Assembly: GCF_022814865.1 (NCBI RefSeq)
Contig: NZ_JAKVRD010000011.1
Span: 51,229-115,228, forward strand
DNA length: 64,000 nt
DNA from: Shimia aestuarii
Lineage (GTDB): Bacteria > Pseudomonadota > Alphaproteobacteria > Rhodobacterales > Rhodobacteraceae
Direction: 5' to 3'
Positions 37,405 to 44,758 of this stretch are shown here, piece after piece. Position numbers and translations under genes: made by a program. The notes below the pieces were generated by a model, which was not told where the DNA came from, did no database searches, and was given only the letters and a program-made list of their open reading frames with translations. The stretch's first letter is position 1; every line of letters starts with the position of its first letter.

Positions 37405-37824
37405 CTAAAGGGCCCGCGACGGCACCCATGCATAGCCATCCGGGCACAAGAGATAGGCTTCTCGTAGCCCGTGCGGCTTGTCCGTAGGCGGTTGAAGCAC
37501 ATGCATCCCGGCCTCTTCGCCCCGTACCACCGCCTCGTCCGGGTCCGTATCATAGAGCCGAATCTCGATCCCCGCGCCGCGTGGCGGGGCCTCCGGTAGA
37601 AGCCCGAGGAGCGGATTGGTCGCATAGGTGGCATCGCTATGAATCTGAAAGACCTGATCCCCATAGCGCAGGATCGCGAAATCCGCCGTCGGCTGAAACG
37701 CCTCGATCCCGAACACCGTCTTGAGAAGGGTGCAATGGGCGGTCACATCCCGCACCAAGAGGTTCAACCCAATCCCGCGCAGCGACGCGCCGAACTCTGC
37801 CGGGCCAACGGCGTCGTAATCCAT
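37405..37824 (-). CDS. VOC-family (glyoxalase/dioxygenase fold) protein
   Basis: A 139-residue single VOC module. It has the alternating pattern SLRGIGLNLLVRDVTAHCTLLKTVFG, AILRYGDQVFQIHSDATY, GIEIRLYDTDPDEAVVRGEEAG and the closing REAYLLCPDGYAWVPS. The metal ligands of true glyoxalases are only partly evident, so the activity cannot be named. GGGAGG six bases before ATG 37824 decides the start. It lies upstream of the aldolase gene on the same strand with a gap of 65 bases. Confidence 0.78.
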   Translation of the reverse strand: MDYDAVGPAEFGASLRGIGLNLLVRDVTAHCTLLKTVFGIEAFQPTADFAILRYGDQVFQIHSDATYATNPLLGLLPEAPPRGAGIEIRLYDTDPDEAVVRGEEAGMHVLQPPTDKPHGLREAYLLCPDGYAWVPSRAL

Positions 37825-38000
37825 AGGGGCCTCCCACAACCTGCAATCCTACCGAGCGAAGCCTTGATCGCACCTGTCACCCCTGTCAACGCCGCGCGAA
37901 GCACCCCCGGCGCAACCTCTCCGAGAACGCGTATTTTCCCGCCTATTCGGCCCTGTCGCGACGGCAAACCCCAAATTTTCAGCCCTTTTGGTCAAAAATC

Positions 38001-38009
38001 GGTGGATAA
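38001..38009 (-). promoter_or_regulatory. Single DnaA-box-like site upstream of the HU gene
   Basis: The minus strand reads TTATCCACC, one mismatch from the perfect DnaA box TTATCCACA. It lies 110 bases before the HU start within a 294-base non-coding stretch (37,825-38,118) in which I see no gene. A chance match is possible. Confidence 0.3.
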
Positions 38010-38118
38010 CCGCTGTTTTTCGCAATTTTTCGTCTGACAATTCGTTGTGTTCCCGGTTCATATCCCCTTAAATGCCCGGCACGAGGCCCAACTTCGGGCA
38101 GAACAGGAGACCTGTAAT

Positions 38119-38406
38119 ATGGCAAAACCGATGACCAAGACCCAACTCGTTGCCGCTCTGGCCGAAGAAATGGGCGCAGACAAAAAATCCGCTAACGCCG
38201 CACTCGAAGCCGTGTGCGCCGTGATCACCCGCGAAGTGTCGGGCGGCGGTGCCGTGACCCTTCCGGGCGTCGGCAAGATCTACTGCCGCGAGCGCCCCGA
38301 GCGCATGGTGCGCAACCCCGCCACCGGCGAGCAGATCAAGAAAGACGCCGACAAAGTGGTCAAAATGACCATCGCGAAGGCCCTGAAGGACAGCGTCAAC
38401 GGCTGA
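38119..38406 (+). CDS. HU/IHF-family DNA-binding protein
   Basis: A 95-residue histone-like protein that bends and compacts DNA as a dimer. It has the expected N-terminal helices (KTQLVAALAEEMGADKKSANAALEAV), the VTLPGVGKIYCRERPERMVRNPATGEQI beta arm, and KVVKMTIAKALKDSVN at the end. The arm motif has RNPATGE as in HU, with a Lys in place of the usual Pro-adjacent residues further on. The frame is open from 38047, but ATG 38119 is the family start. It is monocistronic with a strong terminator. Confidence 0.92.
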   Translation: MAKPMTKTQLVAALAEEMGADKKSANAALEAVCAVITREVSGGGAVTLPGVGKIYCRERPERMVRNPATGEQIKKDADKVVKMTIAKALKDSVNG

Positions 38407-38430
38407 TCCCTTCAAGATCTGGATATTCCG

Positions 38431-38458
38431 AAAAGGGTCGCTTCGGCGGCCCTTTTTT
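38431..38458 (+). terminator. Rho-independent terminator of the HU gene
   Basis: AAAAGGG-T-CGC pairs with GCG-G-CCCTTTT around a TTCG tetraloop at 38,442-38,445, followed by a run of T residues to 38,458. It begins 24 bases after the stop codon. Confidence 0.9.
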
Positions 38459-38515
38459 CTTGTGTTGCAGCGTCCTTTTCCGCGTCTCATAGTGGCGAAA
38501 AGAAAGAGACCCACG

Positions 38516-38947
38516 ATGACAACAACCCTCCGCAAGATCCTTGGCACTCGCCCCGTCTATTCCGTGACCCCCGACACCACGCTGCGCGAGACGGCGCGGC
38601 TCATGGCCGAGAAACGGGTCGGCGCTGTGGCTGTTCTCTCCGGCGATGCGCTTGTCGGGATCATCTCCGAACGCGACATCGTTTTCAAAGGCACGGCAGC
38701 CGGGCTTGCCTCCGATACCGCGACTGCCGCCGAGGTCATGACCCCCGACCCCGTCACCGTCGGGATTGACGACAAGGTGTCCGACGCGCTCGCCGCGAAA
38801 CTTGGCGATGCCTTCCGCCATCTGCCGGTACTGGAAGACGGCCGCTTGGTTGGCCTGCTCTCCTTCCGCGACATCCCGGCGGAATACGTGATGATGTTCG
38901 AACGCTTCCGCGAAATGTCCTCCTCCCACGCCGACGATATGGCATGA
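38516..38947 (+). CDS. CBS-domain-pair protein
   Basis: A 143-residue protein made of two CBS motifs that form one Bateman module, a sensor of adenosine-type nucleotides. CBS1 covers about 10-65 (VYSVTPDTTLRETARLMAEKRVGAVAVL, VGIISERDIV) and CBS2 about 75-130 (VMTPDPVTVGIDDKVSDALAAKL, FRHLPVLEDGRLVGLLSFRDIP). No enzymatic domain is attached. Similar small CBS proteins are widespread in alphaproteobacteria without assigned role. ATG 38516 has AAAGAGA upstream. It overlaps the ASCH gene by four bases. Confidence 0.9.
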   Translation: MTTTLRKILGTRPVYSVTPDTTLRETARLMAEKRVGAVAVLSGDALVGIISERDIVFKGTAAGLASDTATAAEVMTPDPVTVGIDDKVSDALAAKLGDAFRHLPVLEDGRLVGLLSFRDIPAEYVMMFERFREMSSSHADDMA

Positions 38948-39279
38948 CCGGGCCAATCCCGGCGAAGACGCTCCTTGTCGTGGACCGGCTCTTCCCCGAG
39001 ATCCTGAGCGGGGCCAAGACCTCGACCATCCGCTGGCGCGAGGCGCGGATCGTTCCCGGCCCCCTGCGCTTTGCGATGGAGGGCGACCCCTCGAAAACCG
39101 TCGACGTGACCGCCACGCGCTGCACCGATATGCCGCTGTCCAAGGCCGCCGCCTTTGTCGGCCGAGCCAAAGACTGGCCTGATCCCGTCATGCTCGAAGG
39201 GATGCGTGAGCACTACCCAGAAATCACGCTCTCGGACGAGGTGCAGGTGATCGAGTTCGCGTTGCGTCCGCACGGCTGA
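38944..39279 (+). CDS. ASCH-domain protein
   Basis: A 111-residue protein resembling the ASCH fold (a PUA-like beta barrel thought to bind RNA). The useful pattern is LLVVDRLFPEILSGAKTSTIRWREARIVPGPLRF near the N-terminus, where the GxKxxTxR motif is GAKTSTIRW. Some ASCH proteins hydrolyse modified nucleosides such as N4-acetylcytidine, but there is no evidence for that here. It shares ATGA with the CBS gene, so the two are produced together. Confidence 0.75.
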   Translation: MTGPIPAKTLLVVDRLFPEILSGAKTSTIRWREARIVPGPLRFAMEGDPSKTVDVTATRCTDMPLSKAAAFVGRAKDWPDPVMLEGMREHYPEITLSDEVQVIEFALRPHG

Positions 39280-39333
39280 TTTACCATCGCGCGTTGCGGT
39301 AAGGACGGGGTTCACCGTCTCGCACACCACCGC

Positions 39334-39366
39334 AATACCGACGTGATACCGACGCGATACCGAGCC
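39334..39366. repeat. Three tandem 11-bp units (AATACCGACGT type)
   Basis: Units are AATACCGACGT (39,334-39,344), GATACCGACGC (39,345-39,355) and GATACCGAGCC (39,356-39,366), preceded by CACACCACCGC, which may be a decayed fourth. They lie in the 208-base gap between the ASCH gene and an EamA transporter gene, about 120 bases before the latter. The same units occur between gltD and gltB at 54,080-54,123. The spacing of one helical turn suggests repeated protein contacts on one DNA face. Confidence 0.8.
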
Positions 39367-39487
39367 GCGATTTTCCCATGTGGGCCTTTGTTAACCACGG
39401 TGACGCGCGGGTGATTCGCCCGGCTGCTTGCAGCCCGGCGCACAATGCGTTTACATCCCGGCAAGATTAACATGTGAGGCAAAGCCC

Positions 39488-40363
39488 ATGGACATTCGCG
39501 CAATCGGCATGGGCCTCCTCTTTGCCCTCATTTGGTCCTCGGCCTTCACCTCTGCCCGCATCATCGTCGCCGACGCCCCGCCCTTCGCGATCTCCGCCAT
39601 CCGCTTTGCCATCGCCGGCATCATCGGCGTCCTCATCGCCCGCGCCATGGGCCAGAACTGGAACCTGACCCGCGAACAATGGCGCGCGACCTTCGTCTTT
39701 GGCCTCTGCCAGAACGCGCTCTATCTCGGCCTGAATTTCCTCGCCATGACCACGGTCGAAGCCTCCCTCGCTTCGATCATCGCCTCCTCCATGCCGCTCA
39801 TCGTGGCCTTTGCAGGCTGGGCTTTCCTGTCGGAAAGACTGACCAAACTTGCCGCACTCGGCCTCGTCCTCGGCTTTGCCGGGGTGATCCTCATCATGGG
39901 CTCCCGAATGAGCGCCGGGGTCGATATGCTCGGCATCGCCTATTGCCTGATCGGCGCCGTCGCCCTTGCCGTCGCCACCCTGACCATGCGCGGCGTCACA
40001 GCGAGCGGCAACATGATGATGATCGTCGGCCTACAGATGTTCGTCGGCGCCATCGTGCTCTTCTTCGCCTCGCTTCTCTTTGAGACGTGGGAGTTCAACT
40101 GGAACCCGAAAATGATCACCGCGCTGACCTACACGATCTTCGCGCCGGGCCTGCTTGCGACCTTCATCTGGTTCGCGCTTGTCGCCCGGATCGGGGCCGT
40201 GAAGGCCGCAACCTTCCACTTCCTCAATCCCTTCTTCGGCGTCGCCATCGCTGCGCTCCTCCTTGGCGAAGCCCTTGGGATCATGGACGTAATCGGCGTC
40301 GCCATCATCTCGGCAGGGATCCTCGCCGTGCAGCTTTCGAAACAAACCCACACGCCCAAGTGA
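39488..40363 (+). CDS. EamA/DMT-family transporter
   Basis: A 291-residue inner-membrane protein with ten hydrophobic segments and two EamA repeats: FALIWSSAFTSARIIVADAPPF and RFAIAGIIGVLIARAMGQ in the first, and TMRGVTASGNMMMIVGLQMFVG and FHFLNPFFGVAIAALLLGE in the second. The closing LNPFFGVAIAALLLGEALG is the usual DMT signature. Substrate unknown. ATG 39488 is chosen rather than the upstream frame start. The 11-bp repeat array lies in its promoter region. Confidence 0.88.
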   Translation: MDIRAIGMGLLFALIWSSAFTSARIIVADAPPFAISAIRFAIAGIIGVLIARAMGQNWNLTREQWRATFVFGLCQNALYLGLNFLAMTTVEASLASIIASSMPLIVAFAGWAFLSERLTKLAALGLVLGFAGVILIMGSRMSAGVDMLGIAYCLIGAVALAVATLTMRGVTASGNMMMIVGLQMFVGAIVLFFASLLFETWEFNWNPKMITALTYTIFAPGLLATFIWFALVARIGAVKAATFHFLNPFFGVAIAALLLGEALGIMDVIGVAIISAGILAVQLSKQTHTPK

Positions 40364-40419
40364 TCCCGCGTCAGAAGCTTTGAGATGACAGGACGGCCCC
40401 ATCGCGGCATGTCCTATAT

Positions 40420-41133
40420 ATGGAACTCGTCTTTGCCTATGCCGCTGGTCTGCTGACCCTGATCAACCCATGCGTCCTGCCGGTGTTGCCCATCGTGTTG
40501 GCCACCGCGCTACAGGCGTCGCGCCATGGCCCCGCCTTTCTTGCCCTCGGCATGTCGCTCTCTTTCGTGGTGCTTGGCCTCGGCGTCACAGCCTTCGGCT
40601 ATGCGCTCGGCCTGACCCAAGAAGACATCGCCAAGGGCGGCGCGGCGCTTATGGTCGCCTTCGGCCTCGTGCTTCTCGTGCCGCGCTTTTCTGCCGCCTT
40701 CACAACGGCGACGGCGGGCGTCGCAGCCTCCGCCGATAGCGGCCTAGATACCGTCGACCGCTCAACACTGCGCGGGCAGTTTCTTGGCGGTATGCTGCTC
40801 GGCGCGGTCTGGAGCCCCTGCGTCGGCCCGACCCTCGGCGGCGCGATTTCACTGGCAAGCCAAGGCAATGATCTCTTCTGGGCCGGCCTTATCATGGTCG
40901 CCTTCGCCCTTGGCGTCTCGACGATCATCCTCGTCCTTGGCTACGGCGCGCGATCGGCCCTGCAACGCCGCCAAGCCCTCATGCGCCGCATCGCCCATGC
41001 CGCGCGCCCGGCGATGGGGGTTGTCTTTGTCGCTGTCGGCCTCGCCCTTCTCTTCAACCTGCATCACATGGTCGAGGCATGGCTCCTTGGCGTGATGCCG
41101 GACTGGCTCCTCAACCTCTCTGTTTCCCTCTGA
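40420..41133 (+). CDS. ccdA: CcdA-type cytochrome c biogenesis/thiol transporter
   Basis: A 237-residue inner-membrane protein of the CcdA/DsbD-beta family with six hydrophobic segments. The two redox cysteines are Cys18 in LINPCVLPVLP and Cys134 in WSPCVGPTLGG, spaced as in CcdA. It carries electrons from cytoplasmic thioredoxin across the membrane. A thioredoxin-like exported protein follows after 17 bases, which together would form a split DsbD-like system. Confidence 0.92.
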   Translation: MELVFAYAAGLLTLINPCVLPVLPIVLATALQASRHGPAFLALGMSLSFVVLGLGVTAFGYALGLTQEDIAKGGAALMVAFGLVLLVPRFSAAFTTATAGVAASADSGLDTVDRSTLRGQFLGGMLLGAVWSPCVGPTLGGAISLASQGNDLFWAGLIMVAFALGVSTIILVLGYGARSALQRRQALMRRIAHAARPAMGVVFVAVGLALLFNLHHMVEAWLLGVMPDWLLNLSVSL

Positions 41134-41150
41134 CCAAAAAGGAAAAGCCC

Positions 41151-41561
41151 ATGAAACGTCGCGACTTTCTTGCCCTCTCAGCCGCAACCCTCGCGCTCCC
41201 CCGCACCGCCCTCGCATCGGCCACAGCCTATACCCCCGGCCTCGTCGACGAGCGCCTCGCCGCCGGGGAAACCGTCTTCCTTGATTTCAAGGCAAGCTGG
41301 TGCGGCACCTGTAAAGCACAGGAAAAGGTCATTAACGCGCTCAAGGCCGAAGACCCCGCGTATGAGGCCAACATCACCTTCATCAATGTGGATTGGGACG
41401 ACTACGCCAAGGACGATCTGACCCGCCGCCTGCAAATCCCGCGCCGCTCGACTCTCGTCGTCCTGCGTGGCGATGAAGAACTTGGCCGCGTCGTCGCCGA
41501 AACCTCGCGCGACGGGATCAAGGCGTTGATGGATACCGCGCTCAAGGCGGCCATGGCCTAA
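41151..41561 (+). CDS. Exported thioredoxin-like protein with Tat-type leader
   Basis: A 136-residue thioredoxin-fold protein with the redox site WCGTC (Cys51 and Cys54). The N-terminus MKRRDFLALSAATLALPRTA has twin arginines followed by a hydrophobic stretch, the form of a Tat signal, and likely cleavage near ALA at residue 22. After it come LVDERLAAGETVFLDFKASW and NVDWDDYAKDDLTRRLQIPRRSTLVVL. It probably accepts electrons from CcdA and passes them to periplasmic substrates; a DsbD gamma-like role is inferred. ATG 41151 is 17 bases after ccdA. Confidence 0.86.
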   Translation: MKRRDFLALSAATLALPRTALASATAYTPGLVDERLAAGETVFLDFKASWCGTCKAQEKVINALKAEDPAYEANITFINVDWDDYAKDDLTRRLQIPRRSTLVVLRGDEELGRVVAETSRDGIKALMDTALKAAMA

Positions 41562-41574
41562 GAAGACAGGGAGG

Positions 41575-42096
41575 TCACTGCGCCAATAGCGCCTCGACCT
41601 CCTTGGTGATCGCGCCCGAAAGAGGCTGCGTGCGGGACCGATATGTCGCCGCAACCGACCCGTCCGGCGCGATCAGAACCTTGTTGAAATTCCACCGCGG
41701 CGCAAACCCGGCCTCCTTCTTGAGCGAGGCAAAGAAAGGATGCGCCTTGCTGCCTTTCACATGGGTGACACCGGTCATCGGCATGTCGATCCCATAGGTC
41801 ATCTCGCAGAACGCCTTGACCTCTTCGTCGCTCGAAAGCTCCTGACGAAAGTCGTCCGACGGCACGGCCAACACCACAAGACCCGCATCGCGATAGCGAT
41901 CATAGAGCGCCTGAAGCCCCTCATATTGCGGCGTGAAGCCACAACGCGACGCCGTGTTCACGACAAGCACAGGCTGTCCGGCCCAGTCGGAAATCCGAAG
42001 GCTACCACCGTCGATATTCTGAAACGGCGCGTCGAGCTGAAGCGCGCTCAACGGCGCGGCCAAGAGGGCGAAAACAAAAGCAACCACATAGCGCAT
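41575..42096 (-). CDS. Exported glutathione-peroxidase-family protein
   Basis: A 173-residue peroxidase with an N-terminal signal peptide (MRYVVAFVFALLAAPLSA, cleavage near 18), so it acts in the periplasm rather than the cytosol. The catalytic Cys52 is in NTASRCGFTPQYEGL, the Gln lies in VPSDDFRQELSSDEE, and the Trp/Asn pair is in FAPRWNFNKVLI. There is no sign of selenocysteine. Reductant in the periplasm would more likely be a thioredoxin such as the neighbouring one than glutathione. It converges on the thioredoxin gene. Confidence 0.88.
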   Translation of the reverse strand: MRYVVAFVFALLAAPLSALQLDAPFQNIDGGSLRISDWAGQPVLVVNTASRCGFTPQYEGLQALYDRYRDAGLVVLAVPSDDFRQELSSDEEVKAFCEMTYGIDMPMTGVTHVKGSKAHPFFASLKKEAGFAPRWNFNKVLIAPDGSVAATYRSRTQPLSGAITKEVEALLAQ

Positions 42097-42236
42097 GATA
42101 CACTCCCTTTTTGCCTTTCTATACGCATCCCGGCCCCGATCAGATCACCTTCGCGTCAGGATTGGTAACAAGGCGTTTGTATTTCTCGCCGCCACACCAT
42201 CTACTATTCAGGCGAAAACAGGACATGGAGGCCGCG

Positions 42237-42683
42237 ATGACCACCTACCGAAAAACCCCCGAAGCCGTGGCTGCGCTCACGGAGGAACAATACTGGGTCA
42301 CCCAGCAGAGCGGCACCGAACGCCCCGGCACCGGCGAACACCTGCATAACAAGGAGCCGGGCATCTATGTCGATATCGTCTCTGGCGAACCGCTCTTTGC
42401 GTCGTCCGACAAATACGAATCCGGCTGCGGCTGGCCAAGTTTCACCAAACCCATCGATACCACCCACGTGACCGAGCATCACGACGCGACTCATGGTATG
42501 ATCCGTACCGAGGTCCGTTCGCGTGATGGGGATAGCCACCTTGGCCATGTCTTCCCCGACGGCCCCGTCGACCGGGGCGGCCTGCGCTATTGCATCAACT
42601 CGGCAAGCCTGCGCTTTGTGCATCGCGACGACATGGAGGCCGAGGGCTATGGCGCCTATATTCCGCAAGTGGAGGAGATCTGA
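42237..42683 (+). CDS. msrB: Peptide-methionine (R)-S-oxide reductase
   Basis: Reduces the R epimer of methionine sulfoxide in proteins. The 148-residue product has the catalytic Cys119 in [13 protein letters not shown], Cys64 in ESGCGWPSF, and HLGHVFPDG near 102. The two CxxC pairs that bind structural zinc in many MsrB proteins are replaced (VDIVSG near 45 and SRDGDS near 95), so this is the zinc-free type. GGAGG six bases before ATG 42237 decides the start; the frame is open upstream. msrA follows after one base. Confidence 0.94.
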   Translation: MTTYRKTPEAVAALTEEQYWVTQQSGTERPGTGEHLHNKEPGIYVDIVSGEPLFASSDKYESGCGWPSFTKPIDTTHVTEHHDATHGMIRTEVRSRDGDSHLGHVFPDGPVDRGGLRYCINSASLRFVHRDDMEAEGYGAYIPQVEEI

Positions 42684-42684
42684 G

Positions 42685-43182
42685 ATGACTGAACGCGCTG
42701 TACTCGCCGGGGGCTGTTTCTGGGGGATGCAAGACCTCATCCGCAAGATGAATGGCGTCGTGGGAACCCGGGTCGGCTATACCGGCGGCGATGTTCCCAA
42801 CGCGACCTATCGCAACCACGGCACCCATGCGGAAGGCATCGAGATCCTCTTTGATCCCGCCAAGATCAGCTATCGCGAGATCCTCGAGTTCTTCTTTCAG
42901 ATCCACGACCCCACGACAGAGAACCGTCAGGGCAATGACCTCGGCATGTCCTACCGCTCGGCGATCTACTACGTGAACGAAGATCAGAAGGCCGTGGCCC
43001 TCGACACCATCGCCGATGTCGAAGCTTCCGGTCTCTGGCCCGGCAAGGTCGTGACCGAGGTCGCGCCGGTCGGCGATTTCTGGCAGGCCGAAGAAGAACA
43101 TCAGGACTACCTCGAGAAACACCCCAACGGCTATACCTGCCATTTCCCGCGCCCCGACTGGGTTCTGCCCAAGCGCGGTTGA
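42685..43182 (+). CDS. msrA: Peptide-methionine (S)-S-oxide reductase
   Basis: Reduces the S epimer of methionine sulfoxide. The 165-residue product starts [19 protein letters not shown], with the catalytic Cys11 in GGCFWG, followed by [19 protein letters not shown] and [42 protein letters not shown]. No resolving cysteine is visible near the C-terminus, only Cys in [10 protein letters not shown]. Both Msr genes form a two-gene operon; ATG 42685 follows the msrB stop almost directly. Confidence 0.95.
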   Translation: MTERAVLAGGCFWGMQDLIRKMNGVVGTRVGYTGGDVPNATYRNHGTHAEGIEILFDPAKISYREILEFFFQIHDPTTENRQGNDLGMSYRSAIYYVNEDQKAVALDTIADVEASGLWPGKVVTEVAPVGDFWQAEEEHQDYLEKHPNGYTCHFPRPDWVLPKRG

Positions 43183-43213
43183 TCCAACGCCCTTCCCCGT
43201 GCGTATCACGGGC

Positions 43214-44758
43214 ATGAGCAAATCAACCCTGCGCCTGATCCTCGGGGATCAGCTCACCCACACGCTCCCGGTTCTTTCCGGGGGCGATCCCGCCCGCGAT
43301 GTGATCCTCATGGCCGAGGTTCTTGGCGAGGCGACTTATGTCAAACACCACAAGAAGAAGGTCGCGCTGGTCTTTTCTGCCATGCGCCATTTCGCCGAAG
43401 AATTGCGCAGCCTCGGCTGGACCGTGACCTATATCGCCTATGACCCCGCCGCGCCCGTGGCCTCGCTCTTTGACGCCGTGGCCGAGACACTCTCCAAGGG
43501 GGATTTCGACGCGGTATGTGTCACTGAACCAGGCGAATACCGTCTTTCGTCAGAGTTCGAGACATGGTCTGAACGGCTGAAGCTCGCCGTCGATATCCTC
43601 CCAGATCCGCGCTTTCTCTGCGACCACGAGACGTTCCGCGTCTGGGCCCAAGGGCGCAAGCAACTGCGAATGGAGTATTTCTATCGCGAGATGCGCAAGC
43701 GCCATGGCGTTCTGATGGACGGCACGAACCCTGTCGGCGGGCAATGGAACTACGACGCGGAGAACCGCAAACCGCCCAAGGACGGGCTCAATATTCCCAA
43801 CCCCTACCAGATCGCGCCGGACGAGATGACAGAGGCCGTCCTCTCCCTTGTCGACAAGGCCTTCCCGGACCACTTCGGCGACCTACGCCCGTTTCATTTC
43901 GCCGTGACCCGCGCAGATGCCTGCAAGATGCTCGATCATTTCATCGCCCACCGTCTTCCCCGGTTTGGCGACTACCAGGATGCGATGCTCACCGGCGAGC
44001 CGTGGATGTATCATAGCCATCTCGGCTTCTACCTGAACTGTGGGCTGCTTCTGCCCATCGAATGCATCCGCGCCGCCGAACGCGCCTATCACGAAGGCCA
44101 CGCCCCCCTGAATGCGGTCGAGGGTTTCATCCGCCAAATCCTCGGCTGGCGCGAATTCGTACGCGGGATCTATTGGCTTGAGATGCCAGACTACGCCGCG
44201 GAGAATGCCCTCAACGCCGACCGCCCCCTGCCGCCGCTCTACTGGGGCGCACCGACGCAGATGAACTGCCTCGCGCAATGCGTCGGAGACACCCGAAAAT
44301 GGGCCTATGCCCACCATATCCAACGCCTCATGGTACTTGGCAACTTCGCCCTCCTTGCGGGCCTGTCGCCGGAAGAGGTCAACGAATGGTATCTGATCGT
44401 CTATGCCGATGCCTATGAATGGGTCGAGATGCCGAACGTCACGGGCATGGTACTCTTTGCCGATGGCGGGCTTCTCGCGTCCAAGCCCTATGCCGCAAGC
44501 GGCGCCTATATCAATCGCATGTCGGACTACTGCAAATCCTGCCGCTATAGCCCGACGAAAAAGAACGGCCCAGATGCCTGTCCGTTCAACTATCTCTACT
44601 GGGATTTCCTTGATCGCAACGCCGGAACCCTCGGCCAAAACCCGCGCCTTGCTCTGCCTTACCGAACGCTATCGCGCATGAGCGACGAGAAACACGAGGC
44701 CAACCGCGAAGATGCCGCCCGCTTCCTGAGCGCCATCGACCGGGGCGACCCGGTTTAA
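43214..44758 (+). CDS. FeS-type bacterial photolyase/cryptochrome (PhrB/CryB family)
   Basis: A 514-residue flavoprotein of the cryptochrome/photolyase family with an iron-sulfur cluster. The four cluster cysteines are Cys352, Cys440, Cys443 and Cys456 (MNCLAQC, DYCKSCRYS, DACPFNY). Their spacing equals that of Agrobacterium PhrB as I recall it. Other stretches are LRLILGDQLTH, EPGEYRLSSEFETWS, and EPWMYHSHLGFYLNCGLL. PhrB repairs (6-4) photoproducts; CryB of Rhodobacter also affects gene expression. I prefer ATG 43214 to GTG 43199 because no ribosome site precedes the GTG. It lies beside the msr genes. Confidence 0.93.
   Translation: MSKSTLRLILGDQLTHTLPVLSGGDPARDVILMAEVLGEATYVKHHKKKVALVFSAMRHFAEELRSLGWTVTYIAYDPAAPVASLFDAVAETLSKGDFDAVCVTEPGEYRLSSEFETWSERLKLAVDILPDPRFLCDHETFRVWAQGRKQLRMEYFYREMRKRHGVLMDGTNPVGGQWNYDAENRKPPKDGLNIPNPYQIAPDEMTEAVLSLVDKAFPDHFGDLRPFHFAVTRADACKMLDHFIAHRLPRFGDYQDAMLTGEPWMYHSHLGFYLNCGLLLPIECIRAAERAYHEGHAPLNAVEGFIRQILGWREFVRGIYWLEMPDYAAENALNADRPLPPLYWGAPTQMNCLAQCVGDTRKWAYAHHIQRLMVLGNFALLAGLSPEEVNEWYLIVYADAYEWVEMPNVTGMVLFADGGLLASKPYAASGAYINRMSDYCKSCRYSPTKKNGPDACPFNYLYWDFLDRNAGTLGQNPRLALPYRTLSRMSDEKHEANREDAARFLSAIDRGDPV

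Noticed and set aside
39334..39366. CRISPR-like array
   Set aside because: The units are 11 bases long and directly adjacent with no spacers; no cas gene is present.
43199..43213. GTG 43199 as photolyase start
   Set aside because: Adds five non-conserved residues and has no better ribosome site than ATG 43214.
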